Positions 46,058 to 54,677 of a stretch of 64,000 bases of DNA are shown piece after piece. The DNA comes from Cyclobacteriaceae bacterium (GTDB lineage Bacteria; Bacteroidota; Bacteroidia; Cytophagales; Cyclobacteriaceae): positions 1,929,501-1,993,500 of the forward strand of contig JAIBBC010000001.1 in the NCBI GenBank assembly GCA_019694875.1, read 5' to 3'. How positions within the stretch are numbered: the first letter of the stretch is position 1; each line of letters opens with the position of its first letter. The translations under genes were made by a program, and so were the position numbers. The notes beneath the pieces were generated by a model that saw only the letters and a program-made list of their open reading frames with translations, had not been told where the DNA came from and did not search any database.

Positions 46058-49000
46058 ATGTCGAAAGCTGCGCTCCGGCTCCTGCTCATCCTTGCTCCCC
46101 TTCAGCTTTTTGCCCAGGATAACTTTAATGTTTACCTGATTGGCGATGCCGGTTTGAAGACCGTGCAAAATGCAGCGTATAAAAAAATTTTACAGCAACA
46201 GTTAAACGATTCGGTGCCTTCGGCCATTGTTTTTCTGGGCGACAATATCTATCCGAAAGGGATGCCCGGTATCAACAACCGAAAACGCGCAGAAGCAGAA
46301 GAGATTCTTAAGGCGTCAATCGACCTTGCTCCGGGATTCACCGGCCCCATGGTTTTCATTCCCGGCAATCACGATTGGAAAGGCGGGCGGCCGGATGGAA
46401 TCAACTTCATTCGCAATCAGCAGGCGTGGCTGGATTCCCTGCACCGCGATAATGTTAAACTGCTTCCGCAAAACGGTTGTCCGGGCCCGGTTGAAGTTCC
46501 ATTAAGTGACCAGGTTGTTTTAATCGTGATCGACACCCAGTGGTGGTTGCACCCGTGGGATAAGCCCGAAGGCGAAACAAGTTTATGCGATTGTAAAACG
46601 CAGGCCGACCTGATTGTTCAGCTTGACGATGCGTTGCGAAGAAATCAGAACAAGCGCGTAATTGTTGCGGCCCATCACCCGGTGATCACATACGGAGAGC
46701 ATGGTGGTGTGTATTCACTGAAAGATCATATTTTTCCGTTCACGGATCTGAATAAAAAATTATACATCCCGCTACCGGTAGTTGGATCACTCTATCCCAT
46801 GTACCGGAAAATTTTCGGGAACATTCAGGATACGTCACACCCCGAATACCGGAAACTGAAAGAGCAAATGATGGCTCTGCTGGTGCAGTATCCGGGAGTA
46901 ATCTATGCATCCGGCCACGACCACTCACTTCAGTTTATTGAAAAGGACAATGTGCATTACGTGATCAGTGGTGGCGGCTCGAAATCCGGAACGGCAAGAA
47001 AGAAAAAGTATTCACAGTACGCAGAAGAAGCCCTGGGATATGTCAGGGTTTCGGTTAAACACAACACGGAATCGAACATTGAATATGTTGCTAACGATCG
47101 CATAAGCTTTACCAAAACGATTACGGCCTTAAGGCCGGTAAAGAAAGATTCAATTGCATCATTAGTTATTGAAGCCGGAACTGTTCAGGCAAATGCCAGT
47201 GATCAATACGAGGCAGGTAAGTCGCACAAGAAATGGCTGGGTGAAAATTACCGGAAGGAGTGGGCACAAAAACTGAATGTTCCGGTGTTCGATATCGCGA
47301 AGGAACAAGGCGGTTTAACGATACTGCAGCGCGGGGGTGGCCATCAAACAATTTCGCTGCGGCTTGAAGATTCGCTTGGCAGAGCTTATTCATTACGGTC
47401 GATTGAAAAATATCCCGAAAGCGCGTTGCCCGAGCCTTTCCGCAATACGTTCGCGGAAGACATTGTGCAGGATCAGATTTCAGCCGCACATCCCTACGGT
47501 GCATTGGTAGTTCCTTACCTGGCACAAGGCGCAGGGATTTATCACACCAATCCGAAAGTTGTATTCATTCCGGACGATCCGCGACTCGGAGTTTACCGGA
47601 AGGACGTTGCCAATAAGCTGATGCTGTTCGAAGAACGGCCTGACGGGAACGCGAAAGGAATGGACTTTTTCGGCAACGCTGAAAAGATGATTAGCTCAAC
47701 CAAACTGCTCGAACAACTTGCGAAGGATAACGACAACACGGTCGATCAGAAGTTTTTTCTCCGCTCACGGCTTTTTGACTTATGGATTGGAGATTGGGAC
47801 CGGCACGATGATCAATGGCGCTGGGCAGAATTTGATTCCAAAAAAGGTAAGATCTACCGCCCGATTCCGCGCGACCGCGATCAGGCATTCTTTGTGAGCG
47901 AAGGTCGGATCCCGAAATTTTTAGGGAATAAGTGGTTACTGTTCCAGTTTGAAGGATTTGATGATGACATCAACTGGCCATCGGGTTTAATGTTCAGCGG
48001 GCGCTTTATCGACCGGAAATTCTTAACAACGCTTAGTCGCGAAGACTGGATCGCTGTGGCGGATGACTTGGCAGCAAGCTTAACCGACTCGCTCATTGAT
48101 ACCTCATTGAAAAAATGGCCGGAAGAAATTTATGCATTGCACGGTGCGCGAATTGCGTCTGCGCTGAAAGCACGCAGAAAGAAGATACGCGAGAGCGCCT
48201 TGCAACACTACGCTTTCCTGGCGAAGGAAGTAACACTAACGGGTTCGGATAAGCGCGAGCGATTTGAAATCGAACGATTCACTACAGGAGATGCAAATGT
48301 GGCTGTTTACAAACTGAACAAAGAAGGCGAGAAGGGCAAGCTGTTGTATGAAAGGCGGTTTCTGGCAAGCGAAACAAAAGAAGTCAGGCTTTATGGTTTA
48401 GGCGGTGACGATCAGTTCGTCATTACAGGAGATCGCAACCGGAAAATAAAAATCAGAATTATTGGCGGGTCAGGGAAAGATGAGATCACATCAGGGAACG
48501 ACAAAGCCGTGTTTGTGTATGATCTCAGGAATGACATCACCTTTTCGGAGCACAGTCATGTGAAGGACCGCACATCCGGTGACCCTGCTGTTAATGAGTA
48601 TAACTGGAAAGACTTTAAGTACAATCGCACCGCTCCGCTGATTTACGCAAACTACAACATTGATGACGGTGTCTTTTTGGGCGGAGGATTTATCACAATT
48701 AACCATGGTTTCAGAAAAAGTCCCTTCAAGGCGAAACACCTATTTCTGGCGAGCTATGCCGCCAACACAAGCTCAGCAAACTTCCGGTACGATGGCCGAT
48801 TTACGGGAATCATCGGAAAATGGAACGGTGAAATCGATGCGGATATCAAGTTGCCGAACTACGTAAATAACTTTTTCGGTTGGGGAAATGAATCCAGGTT
48901 TAATAAAAATATCAATGATGAACCGGGTGTAAATGTGGGACGGGCGATTAATTACTATCGCGTTCGTTTCCAGGAAATCCGGCTTGACCTTAAACTCTCA

Positions 49001-49726
49001 CGAAAAATAGGCAGTGAAGGCTTCCTGAAGATCGGGCCATCGTATCAGCGTTTGGAAATAGAAAATCCCGAAGGCAGAGACCGCTACATTGTAAACGAGT
49101 ATATTCCAACGCACCCGCTGATTGAGGACGATCGCAACTACCTGGGGTTTTTAACCTCCTGGGGAATCGATAACCGAAACCACCCGCTTCTGACTACCCG
49201 TGGAGTTTACCTCGAGCAAAACTCGCGGTACATGAAAGGCTTTAACACCGACAACTTCACCTCGCACAACGCTTCGGTTTCGATTTATCAGGCATTTAAA
49301 ACTCCTGCCATTGTTACGTTCGCATTTCGGGCCGGTGCGGGAATCAATACCGGTAAGTACGAATTTTACCAGGCGCAAATACTGGACGGAAAAACAGAAT
49401 TGCGTGGTTTCCGGAAAACTCGTTTCTATGGCGACAGGAAATTATATTTCAACAATGAAGTGCGGATCAAACTTACAAGCTTCCAGTCGTACCTGTTTCC
49501 TGCCCACATGGGAATACTCGGCTTTTATGATGTGGGTCGCGTTTGGTACAAAGATTCGTCAACGCACACTGATCCAACAGCAAATGATGGCAAATCAAAT
49601 GTGTGGCATCACGGCTTTGGCGGAGGTATCTGGATAACACCATTCAACCTCACGGTCTTGTCAACCGAGGTGGGCCACTCCAACGAAGGAACTTTGTTTT
49701 ATGTGCGCTTAGGGTTCCTGTTCTAA
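46058..49726 (+). CDS. Metallophosphoesterase fused to an Omp85/BamA-like barrel
   Basis: The 1222-residue protein starts with a signal peptide (MSKAALRLLLILAPLQLFAQ). Residues about 23-330 are a calcineurin-type phosphoesterase with YLIGDAG, FLGDNIYPKG, FIPGNHDWKG, AAHHPVITYGEHGG and SGHDHSLQ. A middle region has GDWDRHDDQWRW (from 578) and PRDRDQAF (from 604). The last part (about 860-1222) is strand-rich and ends VGHSNEGTLFYVRLGFLF with terminal Phe, like an Omp85/D15 barrel. The start ATG 46058 gives the signal peptide; a TTG at 46013 is unlikely. Overlaps the DUF4249 gene by 18 nt. Confidence 0.87.
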   Translation: MSKAALRLLLILAPLQLFAQDNFNVYLIGDAGLKTVQNAAYKKILQQQLNDSVPSAIVFLGDNIYPKGMPGINNRKRAEAEEILKASIDLAPGFTGPMVFIPGNHDWKGGRPDGINFIRNQQAWLDSLHRDNVKLLPQNGCPGPVEVPLSDQVVLIVIDTQWWLHPWDKPEGETSLCDCKTQADLIVQLDDALRRNQNKRVIVAAHHPVITYGEHGGVYSLKDHIFPFTDLNKKLYIPLPVVGSLYPMYRKIFGNIQDTSHPEYRKLKEQMMALLVQYPGVIYASGHDHSLQFIEKDNVHYVISGGGSKSGTARKKKYSQYAEEALGYVRVSVKHNTESNIEYVANDRISFTKTITALRPVKKDSIASLVIEAGTVQANASDQYEAGKSHKKWLGENYRKEWAQKLNVPVFDIAKEQGGLTILQRGGGHQTISLRLEDSLGRAYSLRSIEKYPESALPEPFRNTFAEDIVQDQISAAHPYGALVVPYLAQGAGIYHTNPKVVFIPDDPRLGVYRKDVANKLMLFEERPDGNAKGMDFFGNAEKMISSTKLLEQLAKDNDNTVDQKFFLRSRLFDLWIGDWDRHDDQWRWAEFDSKKGKIYRPIPRDRDQAFFVSEGRIPKFLGNKWLLFQFEGFDDDINWPSGLMFSGRFIDRKFLTTLSREDWIAVADDLAASLTDSLIDTSLKKWPEEIYALHGARIASALKARRKKIRESALQHYAFLAKEVTLTGSDKRERFEIERFTTGDANVAVYKLNKEGEKGKLLYERRFLASETKEVRLYGLGGDDQFVITGDRNRKIKIRIIGGSGKDEITSGNDKAVFVYDLRNDITFSEHSHVKDRTSGDPAVNEYNWKDFKYNRTAPLIYANYNIDDGVFLGGGFITINHGFRKSPFKAKHLFLASYAANTSSANFRYDGRFTGIIGKWNGEIDADIKLPNYVNNFFGWGNESRFNKNINDEPGVNVGRAINYYRVRFQEIRLDLKLSRKIGSEGFLKIGPSYQRLEIENPEGRDRYIVNEYIPTHPLIEDDRNYLGFLTSWGIDNRNHPLLTTRGVYLEQNSRYMKGFNTDNFTSHNASVSIYQAFKTPAIVTFAFRAGAGINTGKYEFYQAQILDGKTELRGFRKTRFYGDRKLYFNNEVRIKLTSFQSYLFPAHMGILGFYDVGRVWYKDSSTHTDPTANDGKSNVWHHGFGGGIWITPFNLTVLSTEVGHSNEGTLFYVRLGFLF

Positions 49727-50635
49727 TTTTTTGCCAAGACCCTGTACAGCTGAAACATTAAAAAATCCCACCGCCTTTAGTTGCCCCGGTGTAACAGCTT
49801 TTATGTTGGTTGACACATTGGCTAAAGGTGTTGAAAATAATTCCCCAAAACCGCCTGGCCTGTCAGTCTGGACAATCACCTGGTTAAGAAACGTAAACGA
49901 CTCGTATGTGATCGAATGGATTTCAACGTACAGCGAGTCGCCAATCGCATAAGGTGACAGCGGCTGATCGTCTTCGTCAACGTCATTCGGATTTACTTCC
50001 CGGATAGGAGGGATGAATGTAATTCCGTCAAAGCTTCCTCCCGGAGAGAATCCGGCATCGTACGCAATGTTGATCTCGCTCGGCTTGCTCAGCATTTCTC
50101 CGTTTTTATAAGAACGGATCCAATAAGTATCACCTGTTCCTTCGGGTTCGGTTGCCCAGAACTGTGCCGTGTACGAATTGTCTGGATAGAACGGACTGTC
50201 GTCTTTTTCGAATGTAATGCTGTCGATGGCAACTGTACGATTAATTTTTGAGGTGGCCTCAAACGTCCGGCCATTCACGGTAACAGTTAATGTGTACTCA
50301 CGGCCGGTTTCACCAAAAACCTCTTCGCTCGTGGCTTCATCAGTCGTCCAGCGGTACACTCCCGGGTCGCCTGCATCTTCCGTGAAATCGATGCTTCCGC
50401 CATCGTAGCTCACCGTTACCACCGCACCGCTCACACCGGTTGGCAGCTTTCCGCTCAGGTAAGGCTCCGATAACGTAAGCCGTATCACCTGGTCTTCGGG
50501 TTTGTCGTTAATCCAGGCATCAACCACCAGCACAGGGTCAACATCTTTCAGATCGGGATTGATCACATCTTCGCAGGATGCCAGCAGAATCACGGCTGCT
50601 ACTAAACCAAAAAATCTATTGATATATAATTTCAT
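49709..50635 (-). CDS. DUF4249 lipoprotein, TonB-receptor partner
   Basis: The 308-residue protein has a lipoprotein signal (MKLYINRFFGLVAAVILLAS, then the lipidated Cys C21). The mature part begins EDVINPDLKDVDPVLVVDAW and is rich in beta strands, as in DUF4249 proteins. In Bacteroidota these are coded next to a TonB receptor, analogous to SusD partners, and may be surface lids or ligand-binding lipoproteins. It follows the receptor gene by 5 nt on the same strand. The substrate is unknown. Confidence 0.88.
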   Translation of the reverse strand: MKLYINRFFGLVAAVILLASCEDVINPDLKDVDPVLVVDAWINDKPEDQVIRLTLSEPYLSGKLPTGVSGAVVTVSYDGGSIDFTEDAGDPGVYRWTTDEATSEEVFGETGREYTLTVTVNGRTFEATSKINRTVAIDSITFEKDDSPFYPDNSYTAQFWATEPEGTGDTYWIRSYKNGEMLSKPSEINIAYDAGFSPGGSFDGITFIPPIREVNPNDVDEDDQPLSPYAIGDSLYVEIHSITYESFTFLNQVIVQTDRPGGFGELFSTPLANVSTNIKAVTPGQLKAVGFFNVSAVQGLGKKLEQEP

Positions 50636-50640
50636 GATGC

Positions 50641-53016
50641 TCAGAATTTAAAGTTGTACGAAACAGAAGGAACCATGCTTCCGATGATGGAAAGCTGCGT
50701 GGCTTTTGTATTGATTTTTTGTCCGGGTACGAAGCGTTCATCTGCTTGCGAGAAATAAATCGAGAACGGATTTTTTCGCGCATATACGTTGTAGACTGAG
50801 AACACCCAATAGTCGGTGTTCTTTCGCTTCTTACCATGTTTATTGTATTGCTTGCCTTCAAGTCGTGCAGAAATATCCAGGCGATGATAGGCCGGGAGCC
50901 TGACGTTGTTACGTGAGCCATCGGCATTGTACGGAACCGGGATTCCCTGAACAAGGATGTAAGATGTCGGGAAAGTTGTAGGAGTTCCGGATGTCAACAC
51001 AAAGTTCCCGGATAACGACCAACGCTTCGACAAATCATAGAACCCGGTAATTTTCAAATTGTGTAACTGATCGTATCGCGCAGCATACCACTCGCCATTA
51101 TTGATTCCGTCCACTTTTAATTCGGTCCGGCCAAGCGTGTAACTTACCCATCCGTTGAACCGGCCGGTTTTCTTTTGCAGATAAAGTTCAAGACCGTAAG
51201 CGCGGCCCTTGCCACTTAACAAATCGCCTTCGATAAACTGATTCAGCAACAGATCGGCACCATCGATGTAGTCAACCTGATTTTTTGTTTTTCTGTAATA
51301 AACTTCCGCTGAGAACTCCCAGGTCTTGTTGATGTTCCAGAAGTATCCGGCTGTGTACTGATCGCCAATTTCAGGCTTGATGTTGTTGGAACTGGGCGTC
51401 CATACGTCAAGCGGATTGGATGCAGTTGTGTTGGAAATTAAATGCAGGTACTGAACCATGCGGTTGTAGCTTGCTTTGATTGAGCTTTGTTCTGATAAAG
51501 AAATTTTCGTAGAAAAGCGTGGTTCAAAGTAGTGGTAGTTCGCGATTGATTCACCCTTTTTGTACTTAACTGCATCGACCACGGGTTTGCGAACACCTGC
51601 TGTAGTATCGCCAAAGACGTATGCCGTTCCCGGACCGAAGTACCGGAAGTCGGAATACCGAACTCCATAGTCGATTGACCAGGCCTGGTTTGCCTTGATT
51701 GAGTTGTTGATGAAGAGTCCTGTTTCGAGGTTATACTTTTCGGCAAGCACTACACGCTGTGCATCTCCGTTGGAGACTCCCAACGCGTTGGCCGGATTAA
51801 ACGTGTAATAAATAGCATCGGCACCGAAGTTCAGTTCGTTGTTGCTGTTGATAAAGAAACTGAATTCAGGTTTTACGATGTAGTTTGAAATGGATGACGT
51901 CCACCGGAATTTGTCACGATCGTCTTCACCGAATTGCAGGCGGTAGTTGTAATTACTGAATATGCCTGATATGTTCGCAAACAGTTTATCGCTGAACAAA
52001 TGATTCCAGCGCAGGGTTGCGGTGGAGTTACCCCAGCTGAAACCCTGTTGCTTGTCGAAGAAAAAGTTGTCACGGCCAAAGTACCCCGACAGATAAACAT
52101 GGTTCCGGTCGTTGATCTTATAGTTTGCCTTGGTGGTGAGATCGTAAAAGTTAAGTGCACCACCGTCTTTTAAGATTTCAACAAATGGACGGGCCAGCAC
52201 GTCAATGTAAGAACGTCTCCCGGAAACGATGAAAGATCCTTTTTCTTTTACAATCGGGCCTTCGAAAGAAAGCCGACTGAAAATTGTTCCGATACCGCCT
52301 GTGGTTTCATACGCTTTGTTATTACCATCCTTCATGCGAACATCCAGAATAGATGCAAGCCTGCCGCCATACTTTGCCGGAATAGCACCTTTATAAAGTC
52401 TCGTGTCTTTTACCGCATCGGGATTAAACGTTGAAAAGAAGCCGAGCATGTGCGATGAGTTATAAACAGGAGCCTCATCCAGCAGAATCAGGTTTTGACC
52501 AACGCTTCCGCCCCGTACGTTAAAGCCCGCAGCACCTTCGCCCACGGTACTGACGCCCGGCAGGGTTTGTAAGCTTTTAATAATGTCAACCTCTCCGAGG
52601 AAGGCCGGGATCTTTTGGATGGTGGAAATGTCGAGACGGGCAACGCTCATCTCCAGATTTTGTGAGCGGGCGTTTTCACCCTCTGAGGTGATGGTTATCT
52701 CCTGGAGTTCCTTGGCTTCCGAGGCTAACTCAACATCAATTTGAAGATTTTCGGTTAACGAAATCTGCTGGATTTTTTTTTCGAAGCCGATGTAGCTGAA
52801 TTCAAGCGTGTAGTCTCCCGAAGGAAGGGTGAGCGAGTAGAAGCCGTATGCATTGGTTGCTGTACCGCTTTTAGTTTCCAAAACATAAATGGTGGCGCCA
52901 ATCAGTTTTTCACCGTCCGATGAATCTTTCAGATAACCGCTAACGGTGTGTTTGGTCTGGCCGAAGGAAGCGAGTGAACAAATAAGTAATAATGAGATTA
53001 AATAAAATTTGGTCAT
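50641..53016 (-). CDS. TonB-dependent receptor with N-terminal CarboxypepD_reg-like domain
   Basis: The 791-residue protein starts with a signal peptide (MTKFYLISLLLICSLASFGQ). A CarboxypepD_reg-like domain (about residues 22-100: VSGYLKDSSDGEKLIGATIY) is followed by a plug (about 125-235: IPAFLGEVDIIKSLQTLPGV, GFNVRGGSVGQNLILLDEAP) and a 22-strand-type barrel ending SVSYNFKF with terminal Phe. It imports a ligand through the outer membrane with TonB energy. Pairing with a DUF4249 lipoprotein suggests a receptor-lid complex. No substrate enzymes are adjacent. Confidence 0.92.
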   Translation of the reverse strand: MTKFYLISLLLICSLASFGQTKHTVSGYLKDSSDGEKLIGATIYVLETKSGTATNAYGFYSLTLPSGDYTLEFSYIGFEKKIQQISLTENLQIDVELASEAKELQEITITSEGENARSQNLEMSVARLDISTIQKIPAFLGEVDIIKSLQTLPGVSTVGEGAAGFNVRGGSVGQNLILLDEAPVYNSSHMLGFFSTFNPDAVKDTRLYKGAIPAKYGGRLASILDVRMKDGNNKAYETTGGIGTIFSRLSFEGPIVKEKGSFIVSGRRSYIDVLARPFVEILKDGGALNFYDLTTKANYKINDRNHVYLSGYFGRDNFFFDKQQGFSWGNSTATLRWNHLFSDKLFANISGIFSNYNYRLQFGEDDRDKFRWTSSISNYIVKPEFSFFINSNNELNFGADAIYYTFNPANALGVSNGDAQRVVLAEKYNLETGLFINNSIKANQAWSIDYGVRYSDFRYFGPGTAYVFGDTTAGVRKPVVDAVKYKKGESIANYHYFEPRFSTKISLSEQSSIKASYNRMVQYLHLISNTTASNPLDVWTPSSNNIKPEIGDQYTAGYFWNINKTWEFSAEVYYRKTKNQVDYIDGADLLLNQFIEGDLLSGKGRAYGLELYLQKKTGRFNGWVSYTLGRTELKVDGINNGEWYAARYDQLHNLKITGFYDLSKRWSLSGNFVLTSGTPTTFPTSYILVQGIPVPYNADGSRNNVRLPAYHRLDISARLEGKQYNKHGKKRKNTDYWVFSVYNVYARKNPFSIYFSQADERFVPGQKINTKATQLSIIGSMVPSVSYNFKF

Positions 53017-53089
53017 GTGGGGAATATAAACAGTGAGGATAAGTCGACAGGAAATTTTAAATGTTACGAATGACAGTACAGAAACGTGG

Positions 53090-53105
53090 ACAATTGGAAA
53101 ATTGT
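53090..53105 (+). repeat. Short inverted repeat between the TonB receptor and MocR genes
   Basis: ACAATT-GGAA-AATTGT is a perfect 6-bp stem with a 4-nt loop, 36 nt upstream of the candidate MocR operator, in the 170-nt divergent region between the TonB receptor and MocR genes. Its role is unknown and it could be chance in AT-rich DNA. Confidence 0.3.
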
Positions 53106-53140
53106 TTACCCCTACCCAATGGCAAAAAAAATCTTAAAAC

Positions 53141-53181
53141 AAAACAGTTCTAATTTTCGTAATTTTGATCAGATCAGTTTA
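53141..53181 (+). promoter_or_regulatory. MocR promoter with candidate operator (copy B)
   Basis: TAATTTTG at 53160-53167 fits the TAnnTTTG -7 box and lies 19 nt before the MocR ATG; no clear -33 TTG is seen. Two CAGTT half-sites (53145-53149 and 53175-53179) are 30 bp apart on one strand and flank the -7 box. The 41-bp block aligns without gaps with 43278-43318. Location suggests autoregulation by the MocR product. MocR-type regulators such as GabR use direct repeats of similar spacing. Confidence 0.6.
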
Positions 53182-53186
53182 CGGTT

Positions 53187-54620
53187 ATGAAAACAGTTGT
53201 TAGGCAGGATCACAAATATATCGATGTATCCGACCGGATCGAGAAGCTAATCGACAATGGGGTGTTAAAGGTGGGTGACAAGCTGTTATCGGTCCGTGCG
53301 TTGAGCAAGGAGCAGGGCATTAGCCTGAGCACCGCGTTTCAGTCGTACTATCATCTCGAAAGCAAGGGCCTCATCGAAGCCCGCCCGCAGTCGGGATATT
53401 ATGTGAAATTCAGTCGTGAACACATTCTTGATTTACCGAAAGCCAGCGAACCACCCGATGATGCGGTGCCGGTGAGTGTGGATGAAATGATCAGCAGCGT
53501 ATATCATGATCTGAATTCGGAAAAGCTGATTCACTTTTCATTAGGCGTTCCTTCCATTGAGTTGCTTCCGGCAGCCAAGCTTACCAAGTCGGTTATGCAG
53601 GCGATCCGTGATTCAAAAACAAGCTGCATGCAGTATGAACACATCCAGGGTAACCTGACCCTGCGCAGGCAGATTGCGCGGCAGGCGTTTAACTGGGGAG
53701 GCACTCCAACCGAAGACGAAATCGTTGTAACGGCAGGGTGCGTTGAGGCGTTATCACTTTGTATCAAGGCTACTACCAAACCGGGCGATGCAGTGGCGAT
53801 TGAAAGCCCGACTTACTTTGCCATTTTTCAGGTTATGGAAAGCCACGGATTAAAAGTAGTTGAAATTCCTACCGATCCTGTTACCGGCATTGATCTGAAC
53901 TATCTCGAACAAGCGATACCGAAGTTTGATATCAAGGCGTGCTTGTTTGTAAACAACTTTAATAATCCGCTGGGCAGCTGTATGCCTGATGAAAATAAGA
54001 AGCAGCTGGTGGATATGTTGGCGAGGAAGGAAATTCCTTTGATCGAAGATGATATCTATGGCGAAATGTATTTCGGTAAGAACCGCCCCAAGACCTGCAA
54101 AACGTTCGATAAAAAAGGCCTTGTGCTGCACTGCTCTTCGTTCTCAAAATCGCTTGCGCCTGGTCATCGCATCGGCTGGACCATGCCCGGTCGATTCAAG
54201 GAAAAAGTTATTCGCCTAAAGCGGATGCATACCGTTTCAACAAATACATTGTCGCAGGCTGCTATCGCACATTTTCTCAGCAATGGCAGATATGAATTGC
54301 ACCTTCGCCATTTGCGTAAGGCGCTTCACACGCAATCGTTGCGTTATATTCAGGCGATCTGCGAATATTTTCCGGATGATACCAAAATGACGCGGCCGCA
54401 GGGCGGTTTTGCCTTGTGGATTGAACTCAATAAGAAAATCAACACGTACAAGCTTCATAAAAAGGCACTGAAACATAACATCGGTGTGGCGCCCGGCCAG
54501 ATATTTTCGTCACAAGCCCGGTTTGAAAATTGCTTGAGATTAAGCTACGGTGAACCCTGGAGTCCCCGGATTGAGGATGGTATTAAAACCCTGGGCAAGC
54601 TTGTTAAGGAAATGAAATAA
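53187..54620 (+). CDS. MocR-type regulator (GntR wHTH plus aminotransferase fold)
   Basis: The 477-residue protein has an N-terminal GntR winged helix-turn-helix (about residues 10-78: GVLKVGDKLLSVRALSKEQG, ISLSTAFQSYYHLESKG). A fold-type I aminotransferase-like domain follows (about 110-475), with the PLP lysine K321 in SSFSKSLAPGHRIGW. MocR proteins sense PLP or amino-acid/PLP adducts and regulate B6 or amino-acid genes. Its own upstream region has a 41-bp box that recurs before the EamA-IlvE operon 10 kb away. Start ATG 53187. Confidence 0.92.
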   Translation: MKTVVRQDHKYIDVSDRIEKLIDNGVLKVGDKLLSVRALSKEQGISLSTAFQSYYHLESKGLIEARPQSGYYVKFSREHILDLPKASEPPDDAVPVSVDEMISSVYHDLNSEKLIHFSLGVPSIELLPAAKLTKSVMQAIRDSKTSCMQYEHIQGNLTLRRQIARQAFNWGGTPTEDEIVVTAGCVEALSLCIKATTKPGDAVAIESPTYFAIFQVMESHGLKVVEIPTDPVTGIDLNYLEQAIPKFDIKACLFVNNFNNPLGSCMPDENKKQLVDMLARKEIPLIEDDIYGEMYFGKNRPKTCKTFDKKGLVLHCSSFSKSLAPGHRIGWTMPGRFKEKVIRLKRMHTVSTNTLSQAAIAHFLSNGRYELHLRHLRKALHTQSLRYIQAICEYFPDDTKMTRPQGGFALWIELNKKINTYKLHKKALKHNIGVAPGQIFSSQARFENCLRLSYGEPWSPRIEDGIKTLGKLVKEMK

Positions 54621-54677
54621 CTACCCCTTTTTAGCTTGTTCAACCCGCGTATATTTGTGACCGTTTAATTTTTAGTC

